Below are positions 24,249-34,699 of a stretch of 64,000 nucleotides of DNA, in pieces. The DNA is taken from positions 20,576,743-20,640,742 of the forward strand of contig OY821772.1 of the NCBI GenBank assembly GCA_963682175.1. Direction: 5' to 3'. Positions within the stretch are counted from its first letter, which is position 1. Each line of letters begins with the position of its first letter. Below the pieces are notes generated by a model. It was not told the origin of the DNA, made no database searches, and saw nothing but the letters and a program-made list of their open reading frames with translations. The translations under genes were made by a program, and so were the position numbers. Source of the stretch: Triglochin maritima. Taxonomy: Eukaryota; Streptophyta; Magnoliopsida; Alismatales; Juncaginaceae.

Positions 24249-24551
24249 TAGGGGTGAGCAAAACCCGGTCCGGTCTGGGTTTTTGGACCGGACCGGACCG
24301 GACCGGAACCAACCGGTCCGGGTTCCGGTCCGGACCGAAACAAAAAAATTGGATCCGGTCCGGTCCAATTTTTTATTATTTTAAATTTAAAGTAAAAAAT
24401 TGGGTTTTTGGACCGGACCGGACCGGACCAAACCGGTCCGGTCCGGTCTCCGGTCTCCGGTCCGACCCTTCGAATTTTTTCCGGTCCGATCCAGTTTTCG
24501 GTCCGGACCTGAATTTTTTTCCGGTCCGGTCCGGACCGATGCTCAGCCCTA
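24249..24551 (+). mobile_element. hAT-type MITE filled with GGACC/GGTCC repeats, 8-bp TSD
   Basis: The termini TAGGGGTGAGC and GCTCAGCCCTA are imperfect inverted repeats. They are flanked by TCTTCAAA on the left (24241-24248) and right (24552-24559), the 8-bp duplication expected for hAT. The interior is dense GGACC/GGTCC pentamer sequence in both orientations around AT-rich spacers. It is non-coding, so the apparent frames here are repeat translations. Confidence 0.82.
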
Positions 24552-24559
24552 TCTTCAAA

Positions 24560-26070
24560 TATGCATTTGACAAGAAAGAAATTATATGATATGATGAATG
24601 TCCCCGTAACATTCCAATTATTAGCACTAGTGTTGTAAGAGCGTTTGGATCGTGCGCCCCACGACCCCCACGACCTGGTCACCAGGTCGTTTAAACGACC
24701 GGGTCGACGACCTGGCTGTTTGTACCCGCACGTTTTTTAAAGTGTTTTTTTCGTTTTTTTGGTTTTCATTTTAATTTTTTTTTGAAAATACCTTTTCTAA
24801 TTTTTTTGATTTTGTAGAATTTTTTTCAGAATTTTTTCAAATTTTTTCCAAAATCAACCCCGAAATGATGTGGAGGAGAGATATGTGTTGTGGTGGGTTA
24901 TGGTTAAGAGGTTAATAATGTAGGAAACAGAAGAAAATGGGTTGAGGAGAAATAAAATTGACTTTAGAAGAGAGAGAAAACTTAATTGAAAGAGAAAAAA
25001 AAACTCATGACCAGATCGTCCAAATCATGATTACGGATGATCTAAAAAAGACAACCAACGACCTCCGTCGGCTTCAAAGCAAGAACCAAAAACAGCTTTG
25101 TGTCTGTTGGTGTCCCCAATTCCAGTGAAATGTGAAGTCATGACCTTTCTGTAGTAACAACCCCTATTATTGATATTATTAAAATTAAAACCAACCAGCT
25201 ACAACAACACTTACTCTAGATATTAGAATCTATTACTTTCAGAATACTAAAAAAACGAGTTAAAAAAATACAAATATTCTTTTGACAAATTCTCCAGACT
25301 CCAGAGTAGTTCCTTTGGACAAAGAGGACTGACTCGATGAAAGTTAATTTCTTATACAAATAACGAAAATTTTGTTTCAAACATTCTACGTATGTTGGAT
25401 TTGGTCAAGTACTGGAGCCGAAGTAGAATTGGTGGTATTCTCTTCAATAAACGGAAACCTATATAAATATATGATAATGGTGCAATTTCGTAACCTAAAT
25501 AATCTTGGAAGAGAGTGACACCGTTATCTCTAAAATTTATCTAAAATTATAGTATTAAAACTTCTAATAAATTTTATTTAAATCCTGACATGTCTGAACA
25601 AATTGACCAAATATTCGTTAAGCGTCGACTTCAATACGATGGGTGGTTCATGTTAGATTTTATTTTAGATTTATGAATTTTTTCTGGTCAATAATAATGA
25701 AAATGGAGGATTTTTTACAAAATAGGAAAGGAAATTTAGAATCATAGTTAAAGAATACAAAAAAAAACTGAAGCGAATCACACTGTAAGTTACAAATATG
25801 ATACCTGACACAAATCCGCACGCTGGTGAAGATGAACTACGGGTTCAAATAAAATACTGAATTGCTAAACATCGTCCCAAAATTACTTAAATCGTCCTTT
25901 GAAATTACCATTTTGCCCTTCTCTCATTTCTACTGTTATAACGCGACATTTTACCCTCCTATCACACATCTCTCTTCATATTCCTCTTATAATCATAAAA
26001 ATAATGTTTTGGAGGTCAGTAATGAACCAACGGACGCCCCAGTGTACTCGAATCTGGTAAAATATCTAAC
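24560..26070. other. AT-rich spacer with a short perfect hairpin
   Basis: No gene is seen. Bases 24670-24690 form a perfect palindrome with arms ACGACCTGGT around one base, followed within 25 bp by further CGACC phrases. A T-rich run (24725-24850) and an A9 tract (about 25003; A8 in copy 2) are the only other features. Confidence 0.4.
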
Positions 26071-26360
26071 ATCTTTTTAATAAAAAAATAATAAAAAATT
26101 ACGGGCGTCCGACGGAACCGCCCCCACGTAGGAGGGGGCGTCTGGCTAAGACGCATTCCCCATGGGGGCGGCGTTTTACCCAGACGCCTTACCCATCGGG
26201 GAGGCGTTTTACCCAGACGCTCCGCCCATGGGACAGGCGTCCGTGTAAGACGCCTCCCCCATGGGAGAGGCGTCTTAGCCAGACGCCCCCTCCTACGTGG
26301 GGGCGGCTCCATCGGACGCCCGTAATTTTTTATTATTTTTTATTATTTTTTTAAAAAGAT
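26071..26360. mobile_element. Foldback element with 33-bp palindromic units
   Basis: Arms of about 85-90 bp at 26071-26155 and 26271-26360 are inverted copies (ATCTTTTTAA, an AT-rich run, ACGGGCGTCC, CCCCCACGTAGGAGGGGGCG). Between them lie tandem units of exactly 33 bp, each with a GGCGTCTTAGCCAGACGCC-type dyad and a CCATGGG-type dyad. The whole 290 bp can form one long hairpin. I could not assign a clear TSD. Confidence 0.75.
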
Positions 26361-26731
26361 AATTGATTATAAATTTAGATAATTGTTAAATTAATTAATA
26401 AGTTAATAATTACTATATTCGGATGACCGATACCTCTTTGGTACACCGAAAATTCAAAAATTTCCATATCCAACAATTTCAAAATCCAAAAAATTTCGAG
26501 CGAGACCCCCGAACGACCTGTCGAGGTGGTATTTGTAAGTCAGGATGTTTTACCACCGGGGGATTTGGAACTTTAAAAATGTTGGATCTGGAATTTTTTT
26601 GAATCTCCATCACTTGCAAAAAAACTCATTGTAATCCGACCGGTTACCACCGAAAACTTGCAAAGAAACGTCAAATAATTTGAGATAACACACCGTATAA
26701 TTTTAATTTGACAAAAAAATTAAAAAAAATG

Positions 26732-26955
26732 GGACGTCTAGCTAAGACGTCTGTACCATCGTGGCGGCGTCTGGCTAAGACTCCTCCACCATGGTTGGGG
26801 CGTCTTAGCGAGACGCTTACACCATGGTAGAGGCGTCTGGCTAAGACGCCTATACCATCGTGGAGGCGTCTGGCTAAGACGCCTCAACCATGGTGGAGGC
26901 GTCTTAGCCAGACGCCTCCACGATGGTGCAGGCGTCTTAGCCAGACGCCCGAGTC
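26732..26955. repeat. Second array of the 33-bp palindromic unit
   Basis: About six to seven tandem 33-bp units contain GGCGTCTGGCTAAGACGCC and CCATGGTGGA variants, with some units inverted relative to others. The unit length is a multiple of three, so it yields an open minus-strand frame of 11-residue repeats (RRLSQTPPRWY type) up to 27010. I read that frame as a shadow of the repeat. Confidence 0.75.
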
Positions 26956-28033
26956 GGAAAAAAAAATCCGTCTCCGTTACTTCGCCTGATCTAGGTGTTT
27001 CGCCAGACATTTTCGTGGTGTTGGTACTAGGAATGTTAGTAAAACTGAGTCAAAAATCTTGTTTAAAGACACGGGACGGTATGGGTATTAAATATATTGT
27101 TAAGGGCAATTTGGTAATTTCAATGGACGATTTAAGTAGTTTTGGAGCGACGTTTAGTAGTTCCCATAAAATAGTCTTGTCTTGTCTTGTCTTGTGAGAC
27201 GATAGGTTTAAAGTTAATATCGTTCATTATCTATTAAATTAGCACCGCAATAATTACCATATTGCTTGAACTTTTCTCTCATCCAATAATTCACATTAAT
27301 TATTAAGTATAAATATAAAGGAAGTTGTATGATTACGACAATTAATCATGCAAACGTTGACATCACATTATCTTATCCAGTAATATAAATATGGATGTAC
27401 AAAAATTGTATTATTTGTCAAACATCCGGTGCATTTCAACGTCGAGGTATATTTCATCTGAATTGGTATAGATGTTATAAAAATAGGGTATTGAATAATG
27501 GAATAAGAGACTAGGTTTCCGAAAAAATATTCTCTTTTATTATATACATCATGTGTCAATTCTACTGTAGATTTCTCTAATAGACCAAGGAGAAAATTTA
27601 GAAGAGAAAGTAATTACTTTAAGGAAATTACAATCTTTATAAAATGAAAGTGAATCATCCACGTATATCTTTGATTTAATAACATTTCTATTAGATATTC
27701 ACCTTAATATACGTTGTCAAGTTTGTCTCATTAAAAATCTTATAAAGAAAATGCAGAACATATATATAATTCTCCCTCTTATTTAGACATACATGTACAA
27801 TACTCTCTTGGACATTACTTTATTATGTTTATATCATTGAAAATCTTGCCATGAAAATCAGTGGAAAAATTAGTTATGTAAAAAAATGTATGCAGTATGC
27901 TAACAAACATCTCAGAAGTTTTCTTAAAAACATTTAGCCTCGAATGGAAAATTGGGAACACGAGAAAGTATAACCATAAGAGTTATGCACTTTGCCCTTC
28001 GTAGAGAGTCATCCTTCAAGTGACATCTTTCAT
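26956..28033. other. AT-rich spacer, no gene recognised
   Basis: It contains a short CTTGT tandem tract (about 27175-27195). Nothing else is supported in either strand. Confidence 0.4.
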
Positions 28034-28567
28034 TGTAACATCCTCAAACACAGCGGAAAATTTAAAATTTAAAACATACAGTCAAGTGAGGACATTACAG
28101 AAGAACATACGCACAAGTGCACCAACATATAATATATATATGTGATCAAGTTTACAAAAGAATGTGATTACATCAAAATCTCATAAACATAAAGTATACA
28201 CGTGTAATCACAACCACCTCAAAAAGGAAGTCAAGCAAGATCCGGTCCCGAGCGACCCCTCCGCAGTCACCACCCGCCTATCGCCGCTCTCGGCCTGAAA
28301 GCAGACATGAAACATGTCTGAGTTTCCAGAAGAAAACCTCGTATGCCAAACCCTAACACATATATGAAGAATAATGAAAAATGCAATGAACCACAAATAT
28401 CACAACCAACACAACTGCTAAGTTCCCGGGACCTCTCTCCCGGCCATAGCCAAAACAACAATCCGGGTCTCAAGGGTCCTCTCACCCCAACCCCGCCAAC
28501 ACTCGTGCACACAAGGTACCGCCGGTCCAAAACACGGCCACACAACCCAACTCTTGTCTCAGTGTTA

Positions 28568-28672
28568 CCGGAGTCACGGTTTTGCATCAATTGTCGGAGC
28601 TACGACGACAAATAAAACATGCCTCATTCGCCGGAGCCACGGCTTTGCCTCAATTGCCGGAGCCACGGCGAC
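28568..28672. repeat. Degenerate GGAGCCACGG tandem repeat inside LTR member 2
   Basis: Several variants of CCGGAGCCACGGCTTTGCCT / CAATTGYCGGAGC are arranged in tandem. Confidence 0.55.
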
Positions 28673-28833
28673 AGTTATTACAATCCCCCTCCACGTGTCA
28701 CTACTGATCGCTATAGGGTCGGCCTGTCCGTCCGTCGCCCCAAAAGGGCCGGTGAACCCATCGCCTTCTAGCCAATCAATAGTAACACAAACACACCAAA
28801 ACTGTGTAAAATGGTCGAACAAAAACCATCTTT

Positions 28834-29391
28834 CGGTCGACCGTTCCTCACCCAGAGAACTGACCCAACCGAAAAACCCGCCAAACGATCGAACGACAAA
28901 AAGAGTCCGGTCGACCGAAAAGCACCAGTAAGAAATCCATTTTCGCAAACCACGATAAAACGGTCAGACGACCCCAAACTTCCGGTCGACCGAAAACCAC
29001 CAGTAGGACTCACCAACAGTCCACACTACACGGTCGACCGAAACCACACTTCCGGTCGATCGGTCATTAAGCTAACTTAAGTTGTCGATCGGACGAGTCA
29101 AACAGGTGGTCGACCGTTTAGATGGTCAACGCTCCAACCGACCTACAACAGTACTTTCGGTCGACCGGCAAAGGGGTCCCGTTCGACCGAAAATACCCAG
29201 GACGTCTTTCTCTCGCTAAAATTGCACAACCGGTCGACCGCCCAAAGGGCATCGTTCGACCGTTGCGAGGAATTCGCTCAAAAAAAACTATAAGCGGTCG
29301 ACCGAACCCAGAACACCGGTCGACCGATTTTAGTGCAGAAGCTGCTGTGCAGGTCCGACGAGCCAAAACGGCCTACCGTCGACCGCTCCCA
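28834..29391. promoter_or_regulatory. GGTCGACCG palindrome array (LTR member 2)
   Basis: Nine exact GGTCGACCG sites (near 28836, 28910, 28983, 29031, 29106, 29159, 29231, 29294 and 29316) plus at least four one-base variants lie in about 560 bp. Spacing is irregular, 22-75 bp. Lying between the splice-like sites, the array would be transcribed but removed from a spliced leader. Confidence 0.75.
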
Positions 29392-29639
29392 CCCCCACAC
29401 TAATAATAGGTGAGCGTAAAAGCAAGTTTGACATACCTTAAGGCTTGAAGAAGCCTTAGAAGAACAACGGCGAGCGTTTCCACGAGATAGCTCAAACTCC
29501 GGCAACCTCCGATCAACTCGACGCGGCAACAACCCGAGCTCCTCCGGCGACTCCAACTCCACGCACGACGCCGACTCTTCACTTGCTGCCGAGGGAGACG
29601 AGTCTAGAGAGAGAGAGAGTGAATGAGAGAGATGAGATC

Positions 29640-29641
<2 letters not shown>

Positions 29642-29674
<33 letters not shown>
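29642..29674. repeat. (AG)n microsatellite
   Basis: This pure GA run is about 10 bp longer than its copy-2 counterpart at 52854-52876. Confidence 0.95.
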
Positions 29675-29676
<2 letters not shown>

Positions 29677-29791
29677 AAACCAACCTTTTATACTCCTCCC
29701 ACACTCGATCTCAGCCGTCCATGTTAATCCACCACTAAACCTCTCCTAAACACAGTTAAAACATAAGCAAGGGTTAGGATCTAACATTCAT

Positions 29792-30176
29792 AGTACAAAT
29801 TTAAATATGAAACCTAGAGGTATACAGGGTTTATTGAACAATCTATTGTCACTGAAGCGAATTTGATGAACATTTATTTCATAATATAACAAGATTTCAC
29901 AAATAAAAAATGATGAATTTTGTGTGTGCTACAGTCCTCAAATACCACTGTGGAAGTATTACTAATTGAGCATAAATCGTATGAACTATGGAGATGTCAC
30001 CTCAAAACATTATCCAGAAACAATCTCAAATATCTCATACTATGTATTGAATATCTCACATTGATCGGAGATCATAATGACTAAAATTGCTTCACAAACT
30101 TGCATAAAAATCACAATGTCCTTACAAATTAGAAAATAATAGTTTGTGATTTTAGATAATACATATCAAATGTATA
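29792..30176. other. Spacer between two solo LTRs
   Basis: AT-rich, with no gene or repeat recognised. Confidence 0.4.
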
Positions 30177-30181
30177 GGAAA

Positions 30182-32336
30182 TGTAACATCCCGAAACAAC
30201 AGAAATTTACAAATTTAATAATCAAGAGATTATCAGAATAACTCATCAACGGGAATGTTACTCATATAAATCAATAGTCTGTGCACCAATAATACAACAG
30301 AGTTTGTCAAAAGACGTGATTACAACAATATAACGAAAAACAGGTACAAGCAATCACAACGACCTCGAAGAGTCCGAAGAGGATCCTGGTCCCAAAATGT
30401 GTGCGCCCGCTGTCACCACCCGACAGAACCTACTGCGGTCCTGAAACATGAATCAAACAACGATGCCTGAGTTTCACATTAGGAAACCCCGTATGCCAAG
30501 CTCGCCTATATGAATGCAACAGTACGGCAAATGAAGATATCATACTAGTAGCATGTCATATCACATCTGCAATGCATCAAATCCCTCCAAAAGAAAACGG
30601 GACATCAGTCCAACAACACAAGTACCCTCAATAGGGTCCACAAGGACATCAGTCCAGCAACAACAACGGGTCTCCCTCGGAAACCTACCGTAGGCACATA
30701 CGGTCTTACAGACAGTACGCGATGCACCCCCACACGTGACTTCTCGAGCCAAAGGGATCAGTGAGGAGCGTCCGCACTATACGGTCTTACAGACAGTACG
30801 CGATGCACCCGCGCACGTAACCGCGTGGTCTACACCACCTCGACGGAGCCGTAGCCTGGTCGGTCAACATCCCAAGATAGGTGCCCAATCGGGGATCATC
30901 ACCGGAACAACATCGGCGGCAACACCAGCACAACATCGGCGGTACAACGTACGTCTGGCACAACATCGGACGACACAACCACAAGCCGGAACATCGTCGG
31001 CACCATCATCGCCGGCAATAACCTCGGCGGCATCGCCGGCACAACCTCGGCGGTACAACATACGTCCGACACAACATCGGACGGGTCCAGACCGTAGTCT
31101 GCAGGGTCATCATGCTCCACGAGCCATGCGTCAACACGCATTGGGATCCGCGATCCCTCAGGTCTTCTACTCTACAGAGAGTCAAGCAACAACGTGTCAC
31201 ACCACGGTCCATCACGGAGGTGGTGACCCAAGTGTCCACACTCTTCCACACGGTGGTCCCTGGGCAGGCACGAGCACGTACCCGTCGTCACCTCTCGGCT
31301 CACGCTTTAAGCGAGGACACAGCTTTCCGTGGACAAAGTTGATACAAACACCACGACCAGGAATTCAGTTCTGCACACAAACGGTCGACCGAAAAAGCCT
31401 AACCAGTTGACCGTCCCCAATAGGTTCAGTCGACCAAAAGTCTACAACGGTCGAACTATTCTGCGCATCACTTAAGTCCCAACGGTCGAACATCAGTCTA
31501 AACCGGTTGACCGAATACGAGGTCAAAATCCGGAGTTGGTCAAAAACAACAAGTCTATTCGGTCGACCGACTCAGGGGTCCCGGTCAACTAAAAACTACT
31601 AGGGTCATCCTAATAGTCTACGTCATATAACGGTCAAACGATTTATCGAAAACGACCGAACAACATACAATATTATCAAGTACACTTAAGTTCCGGTAAC
31701 CTACAAGGGACAGTCAACCGAAATCCGACAGTAAGCCTCCAACTCACCAACACACAAGCAACCGGTCGACCGCCACCTTGGCATCGTTCGACCGGTGTTG
31801 GTTAAAGTCGGGCAAAAGGTAAAACCGGTCGATCGCCCGAAGGCACCGGTCGACCGTTGGTCGACAACAACCTTGCACCAGCCAAGGATTTTACGTCGTT
31901 CTCTCGTCGCCGGCGAGGTCTTCGACCTCCCGCGACTGACCACAACTTCCCACCAACGTGGGGAACAACAAAACCACACTAAAAGCCGACATACCTCAAG
32001 AAGAAGACGGAACGCGACGGAGTTCGTTCAACGTCGACGCCCGACCGCAACCTCCGCACTCACGCCCGCGTCACCGCAACGCCGGAGTCAACACCACCAC
32101 CTTTGGTCACTGGAAAAGAAGAGAGAAAGAGTGAGAGAATGCAAGAGTGAGAGAGAGATGGGTGTGGTTTTTATCTTCTCCACAAGCACAAAACCCAACC
32201 CAACCATCACCCTACACCTCCTACACCACACTATTCTCCTCCCCTTGCCCACGTACAACACTGTGCACGCCCCTTCCCCATGCTAAACCACCACTAATCA
32301 CGGGATTAGCCCTAATCAGGGGTTAGGAACTTAACA
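30182..32336 (-). mobile_element. Solo LTR, spliced-leader-like gypsy family (member 3), TSD GGAAA
   Basis: On the minus strand it runs TGTTAAGTTCC (32336) to GGGATGTTACA (30182). GGAAA flanks both sides (30177-30181 and 32337-32341). It has AGATAAAAACC as a TATA-like box, a CT-rich tract, TTGAG/GTATGT (31994), GGTCGACC sites (about 31382-31855), ATGTTTCAG/GACCGC (30441) and the GGGTGGTGACAGCGGG block. It contains internal duplications: TACGGTCTTACAGACAGTAC at about 30702 and 30780, and a CACAACMTCGGCGGTACAAC repeat at about 30930 and 31040. GC-rich frames on either strand here are not credible genes. Confidence 0.85.
30441..31994 (-). other. Intron-like segment with consensus splice sites (member 3)
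   Basis: The donor is CTTGAG/GTATGTCGGC at 31994 and the acceptor ATTCATGTTTCAG/GA ends at 30441, 1554 bp. The exon-like sequence after the acceptor (GGGTGGTGAC...GGTCGTTGTGATT) is conserved with member 2. Confidence 0.5.
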
Positions 32337-32341
32337 GGAAA

Positions 32342-32566
32342 CATCACCAATGTAAATCTTTATCATATAAGTAACAAATAAACACGAATACAACCATAAT
32401 TGAAGGTAACAAAAAAAAATGTTGAACATCATCTAAATGTTTATGAAAATATTGTGCCTAGATAGAGCCTTTAATTATAAATATTAATCGGCCATAACCT
32501 TTTTGGTTTGATATATATAATTTGCAAGATTCAGGTAAGGAACTTCATGTCATCATCTTTTTGGTT

Positions 32567-32618
<52 letters not shown>

Positions 32619-33254
32619 GGGATATTTTTGTACTTAGAATATCATTAGTGTGCTTACAAGGTGAGATTTTTTTCATAATATAGTTCTTTAATATTATCTT
32701 TATATATTTGAACCCTTATTATGATTCGTTTTGAAAAAATACTCAAACCATAGGTCGGGAAAATTATTGACTTTTTTCTAGTCATTTAGTTCAAAATACA
32801 TCATTCAAATAACAAAATATTTCACAGGTTTCCATATCTTAAATGGTTCCTATGACATTTAAGTGATCACAAATAACAAATTTAATTGTAAATTTTGATG
32901 TTAAATAAAATATGAGCTAATAAGATCAATTTTTCATGTCATTCTTTAAGATATCGTTCATCATACGCATTCTTTTTTGATTGTTCATATAATCTTGCAG
33001 AAATTATAAAATTCATTTTTTGATTTATTTATTTTCATCATATGTTTTGGTTATCTCGTATAAATATCAATGTCAAGCGACTCATACAAATTTTCAGGCA
33101 CAAGATATACTATTCAAGTAATAGAATGTAATACGAGAGAATAAGTATTTAGATTCTCTTAAAATAGCAAGAGTTATTAAGAAGGCTAATGAATCATTAA
33201 TGATATTTTTAATTACTTTATATTTCTCTCTCGTATCTACATAATAGATCACAA
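32342..33254. other. AT-rich spacer with a (TA)n microsatellite
   Basis: TTTTTGGTTTGATATATATA occurs twice (about 32500 and 32558). The second copy runs into a (TA)n tract ending near 32613, which is about 6 bp shorter in copy 2. No gene is recognised. Confidence 0.6.
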
Positions 33255-33259
33255 CTTTA

Positions 33260-34648
33260 TGTTGACTTTTTGGCCTTAATCCATATTTTGATGATGTAAT
33301 TTAACCTAATCTTAATTAGGACATGTAGATTAGCACATGTAGTATAATGGTATATATGTTGTATTGTGCTAACATCTACAGGTGATCAAGACTCAAGAAA
33401 GAAGAAAAATCAAGTCAAGACATGTAATCAAGCTGGATTGAAGACATGTATTTTACTTTTCTTTGAGTCTTAGGAACATATGTGAATTGAGCATAACTTA
33501 AGCTAATATCCATGCATTCACACACTAGGTTCCTTAGAGAAGTCACACACAAAATTTCAGATCAATCGGACTTCGATAGGTCATCCAAAACGTAGTCGGA
33601 AAATCACTAAAACTAAACCTTAAATCCTGTCCGAAAACGTTCGACCGATTGGACCTTTTGTTCGACCGGTTTCAGTAGATTTAGAGTTTTTACATGTCCA
33701 TTTTGTTCAACCGATTTGCCTCATAGTTCAACCGATTTCAGTAGTGTTTTGCCCAGACTAAAACGGTCGACCGGTTTTGCCATTTTGTTCGACCGTTCCG
33801 GGTTTTCATGTGACCGTTTTATTTTGTCGTATTCATACAACGGTCATATACGCATAACACTATTCCCAACCGTTCGACCGAACCATCCATTTGTTCAACC
33901 GATCCATTAGTTTTTGTAAGGTTTTGTTCGACCGGTTCAACTTTGGGTCGACCGGTTGGAGACAATTTTTGCTGAATTTGAATTCTGTTTTGTGTGTCTC
34001 TTACACAAATCAATCAAATGTTTCCCCAACGGCTAGGAATCTCTTAGAGCTTTTAAATAGAGGATCAAACACAGTTTTACACACAACTCTCCAATTCCTC
34101 ATAGTCAAATTCATAGAGAGAAATCCCAAATCCTCAAAGCTCTCATTTAGTGATCTTAAGCTCAAATCTCCACATTATTCATCACTCACACATTTAGCAA
34201 TTGTTGTGCTCAGTTAGAGAAGAGTGTGTCCCACTCATTGAGTTGTCAAAGCAAAGACTTCGGTGAAATTCCGAAGAAGAAGCAAGGACTTCGGTGAAAG
34301 CCCGAAGTGAACCTTTCGGATTGTGAGAGGTGGTGCCAAGCTCGGCGAGGGTTGTTCGCGAGCTTGAAGAAGTGTAAAAGGCGTTGCTCCCGGCCCGGAA
34401 CGGGGAAGCATAGTGAAGACGCAAGAGGAGCTCGAACGGGGATTCGAGCGGGGCTTGCAAGAGAGGACGTAGGCGGGGCCGAACCTCTGGAAAATCCGAC
34501 GCATCTATTGTGGTTTGCATTGCTTGTTCTACTTGTGTTTGATTATGTCTTAATTTCCGCTGCGCATATCTTGTTAATCAACCAAGTAGCTAATTAGGCT
34601 TAATTTATTAATTAGAGTTTGTGGACCCATAACCCACACGATCCTACA
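33260..34648 (+). repeat. 5' LTR of the copia element
   Basis: It starts TGTTGACTTTTTGG and ends CGATCCTACA. U3 holds TTCGACCG / GGTCGACCG motifs (33640-33959), the nearest about 93 bp upstream of TTAAATAG (34053-34060). It is the same family as the solo LTR at 5888-7403 and the fragments at 7441 and 10300. Confidence 0.92.
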
Positions 34649-34650
34649 TT

Positions 34651-34663
34651 TGGTATCAGAGCC
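34651..34663 (+). promoter_or_regulatory. copia primer-binding site (tRNA-Met type)
   Basis: TGGTATCAGAGCC lies two bases after the 5' LTR. Confidence 0.92.
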
Positions 34664-34699
34664 TCGTTCGTTAATTTTGTTCTTAACCGATAAATTAAC

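Larger units (their letters stand above)
28295..29436 (-). other. Intron-like segment with consensus splice sites (member 2)
   Basis: The donor is CTTAAG/GTATGTC at 29436 and the acceptor CTGCTTTCAG ends at 28295, 1142 bp on the minus strand. It contains the whole GGTCGACCG array. It corresponds in position and flanking exon-like sequence to the segments at 15569-16894 and 30441-31994. Confidence 0.5.
28034..29786 (-). mobile_element. Solo LTR, spliced-leader-like gypsy family (member 2), TSD TTCAT
   Basis: On the minus strand it runs TGTTAGATCC (29786) to GGATGTTACA (28034). TTCAT flanks both sides (28029-28033 and 29787-29791). In order on the minus strand: TATAAAAGG (about 29692-29684), a CT-microsatellite, AAG/GTATGT (29436), an array with nine exact GGTCGACCG sites, CTGCTTTCAG/GC (28295) and the GGGTGGTGAC...GGGACCGGATC block. 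No coding region is present. The full-length element is not in the window, so gypsy assignment rests on the TGTAACATCC-type terminus. Confidence 0.85.

Noticed and set aside
24200..24682. 160-codon minus-strand frame rich in GPDR/SGP
   Set aside because: It is a translation of GGACC pentamers in a MITE. The 10-bp indel in copy 2 shifts the frame, as expected for non-coding DNA.
26071..26955. CRISPR-like array
   Set aside because: The units are contiguous, self-palindromic and without unique spacers, and the sequence is plant nuclear DNA.
26016..27010. Minus-strand frames with 11-residue TPPPW-type repeats
   Set aside because: The frames stay open only because the unit is 33 bp. The blocks form inverted hairpins and have no start context or flanking exon.
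28554..28948. 124-125 codon frames on both strands
   Set aside because: Both run through the GGAGCCACGG and GGTCGACCG repeats of a solo LTR; the repeated VDR-type residues are translations of the palindrome.
30736..31410. 224-codon open frame (and its copy at 53938-54612)
   Set aside because: It lies antisense inside a solo LTR with a clean TSD, overlaps duplicated GC-rich modules, and has no recognisable domain. Other frames there are also open because of base composition.
31795..32286. 163-codon open frame (copy at 54997-55488)
   Set aside because: It spans the promoter, CT-rich leader and donor site of the same LTR on the opposite strand. The composition is low-complexity and R/T/H-rich.
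34194..34597. Frames of 89-108 codons on both strands in the copia LTR (also at 42515, 57390)
   Set aside because: They sit in the U5 of a defined LTR with TSD and are not conserved as a single frame between LTR copies.
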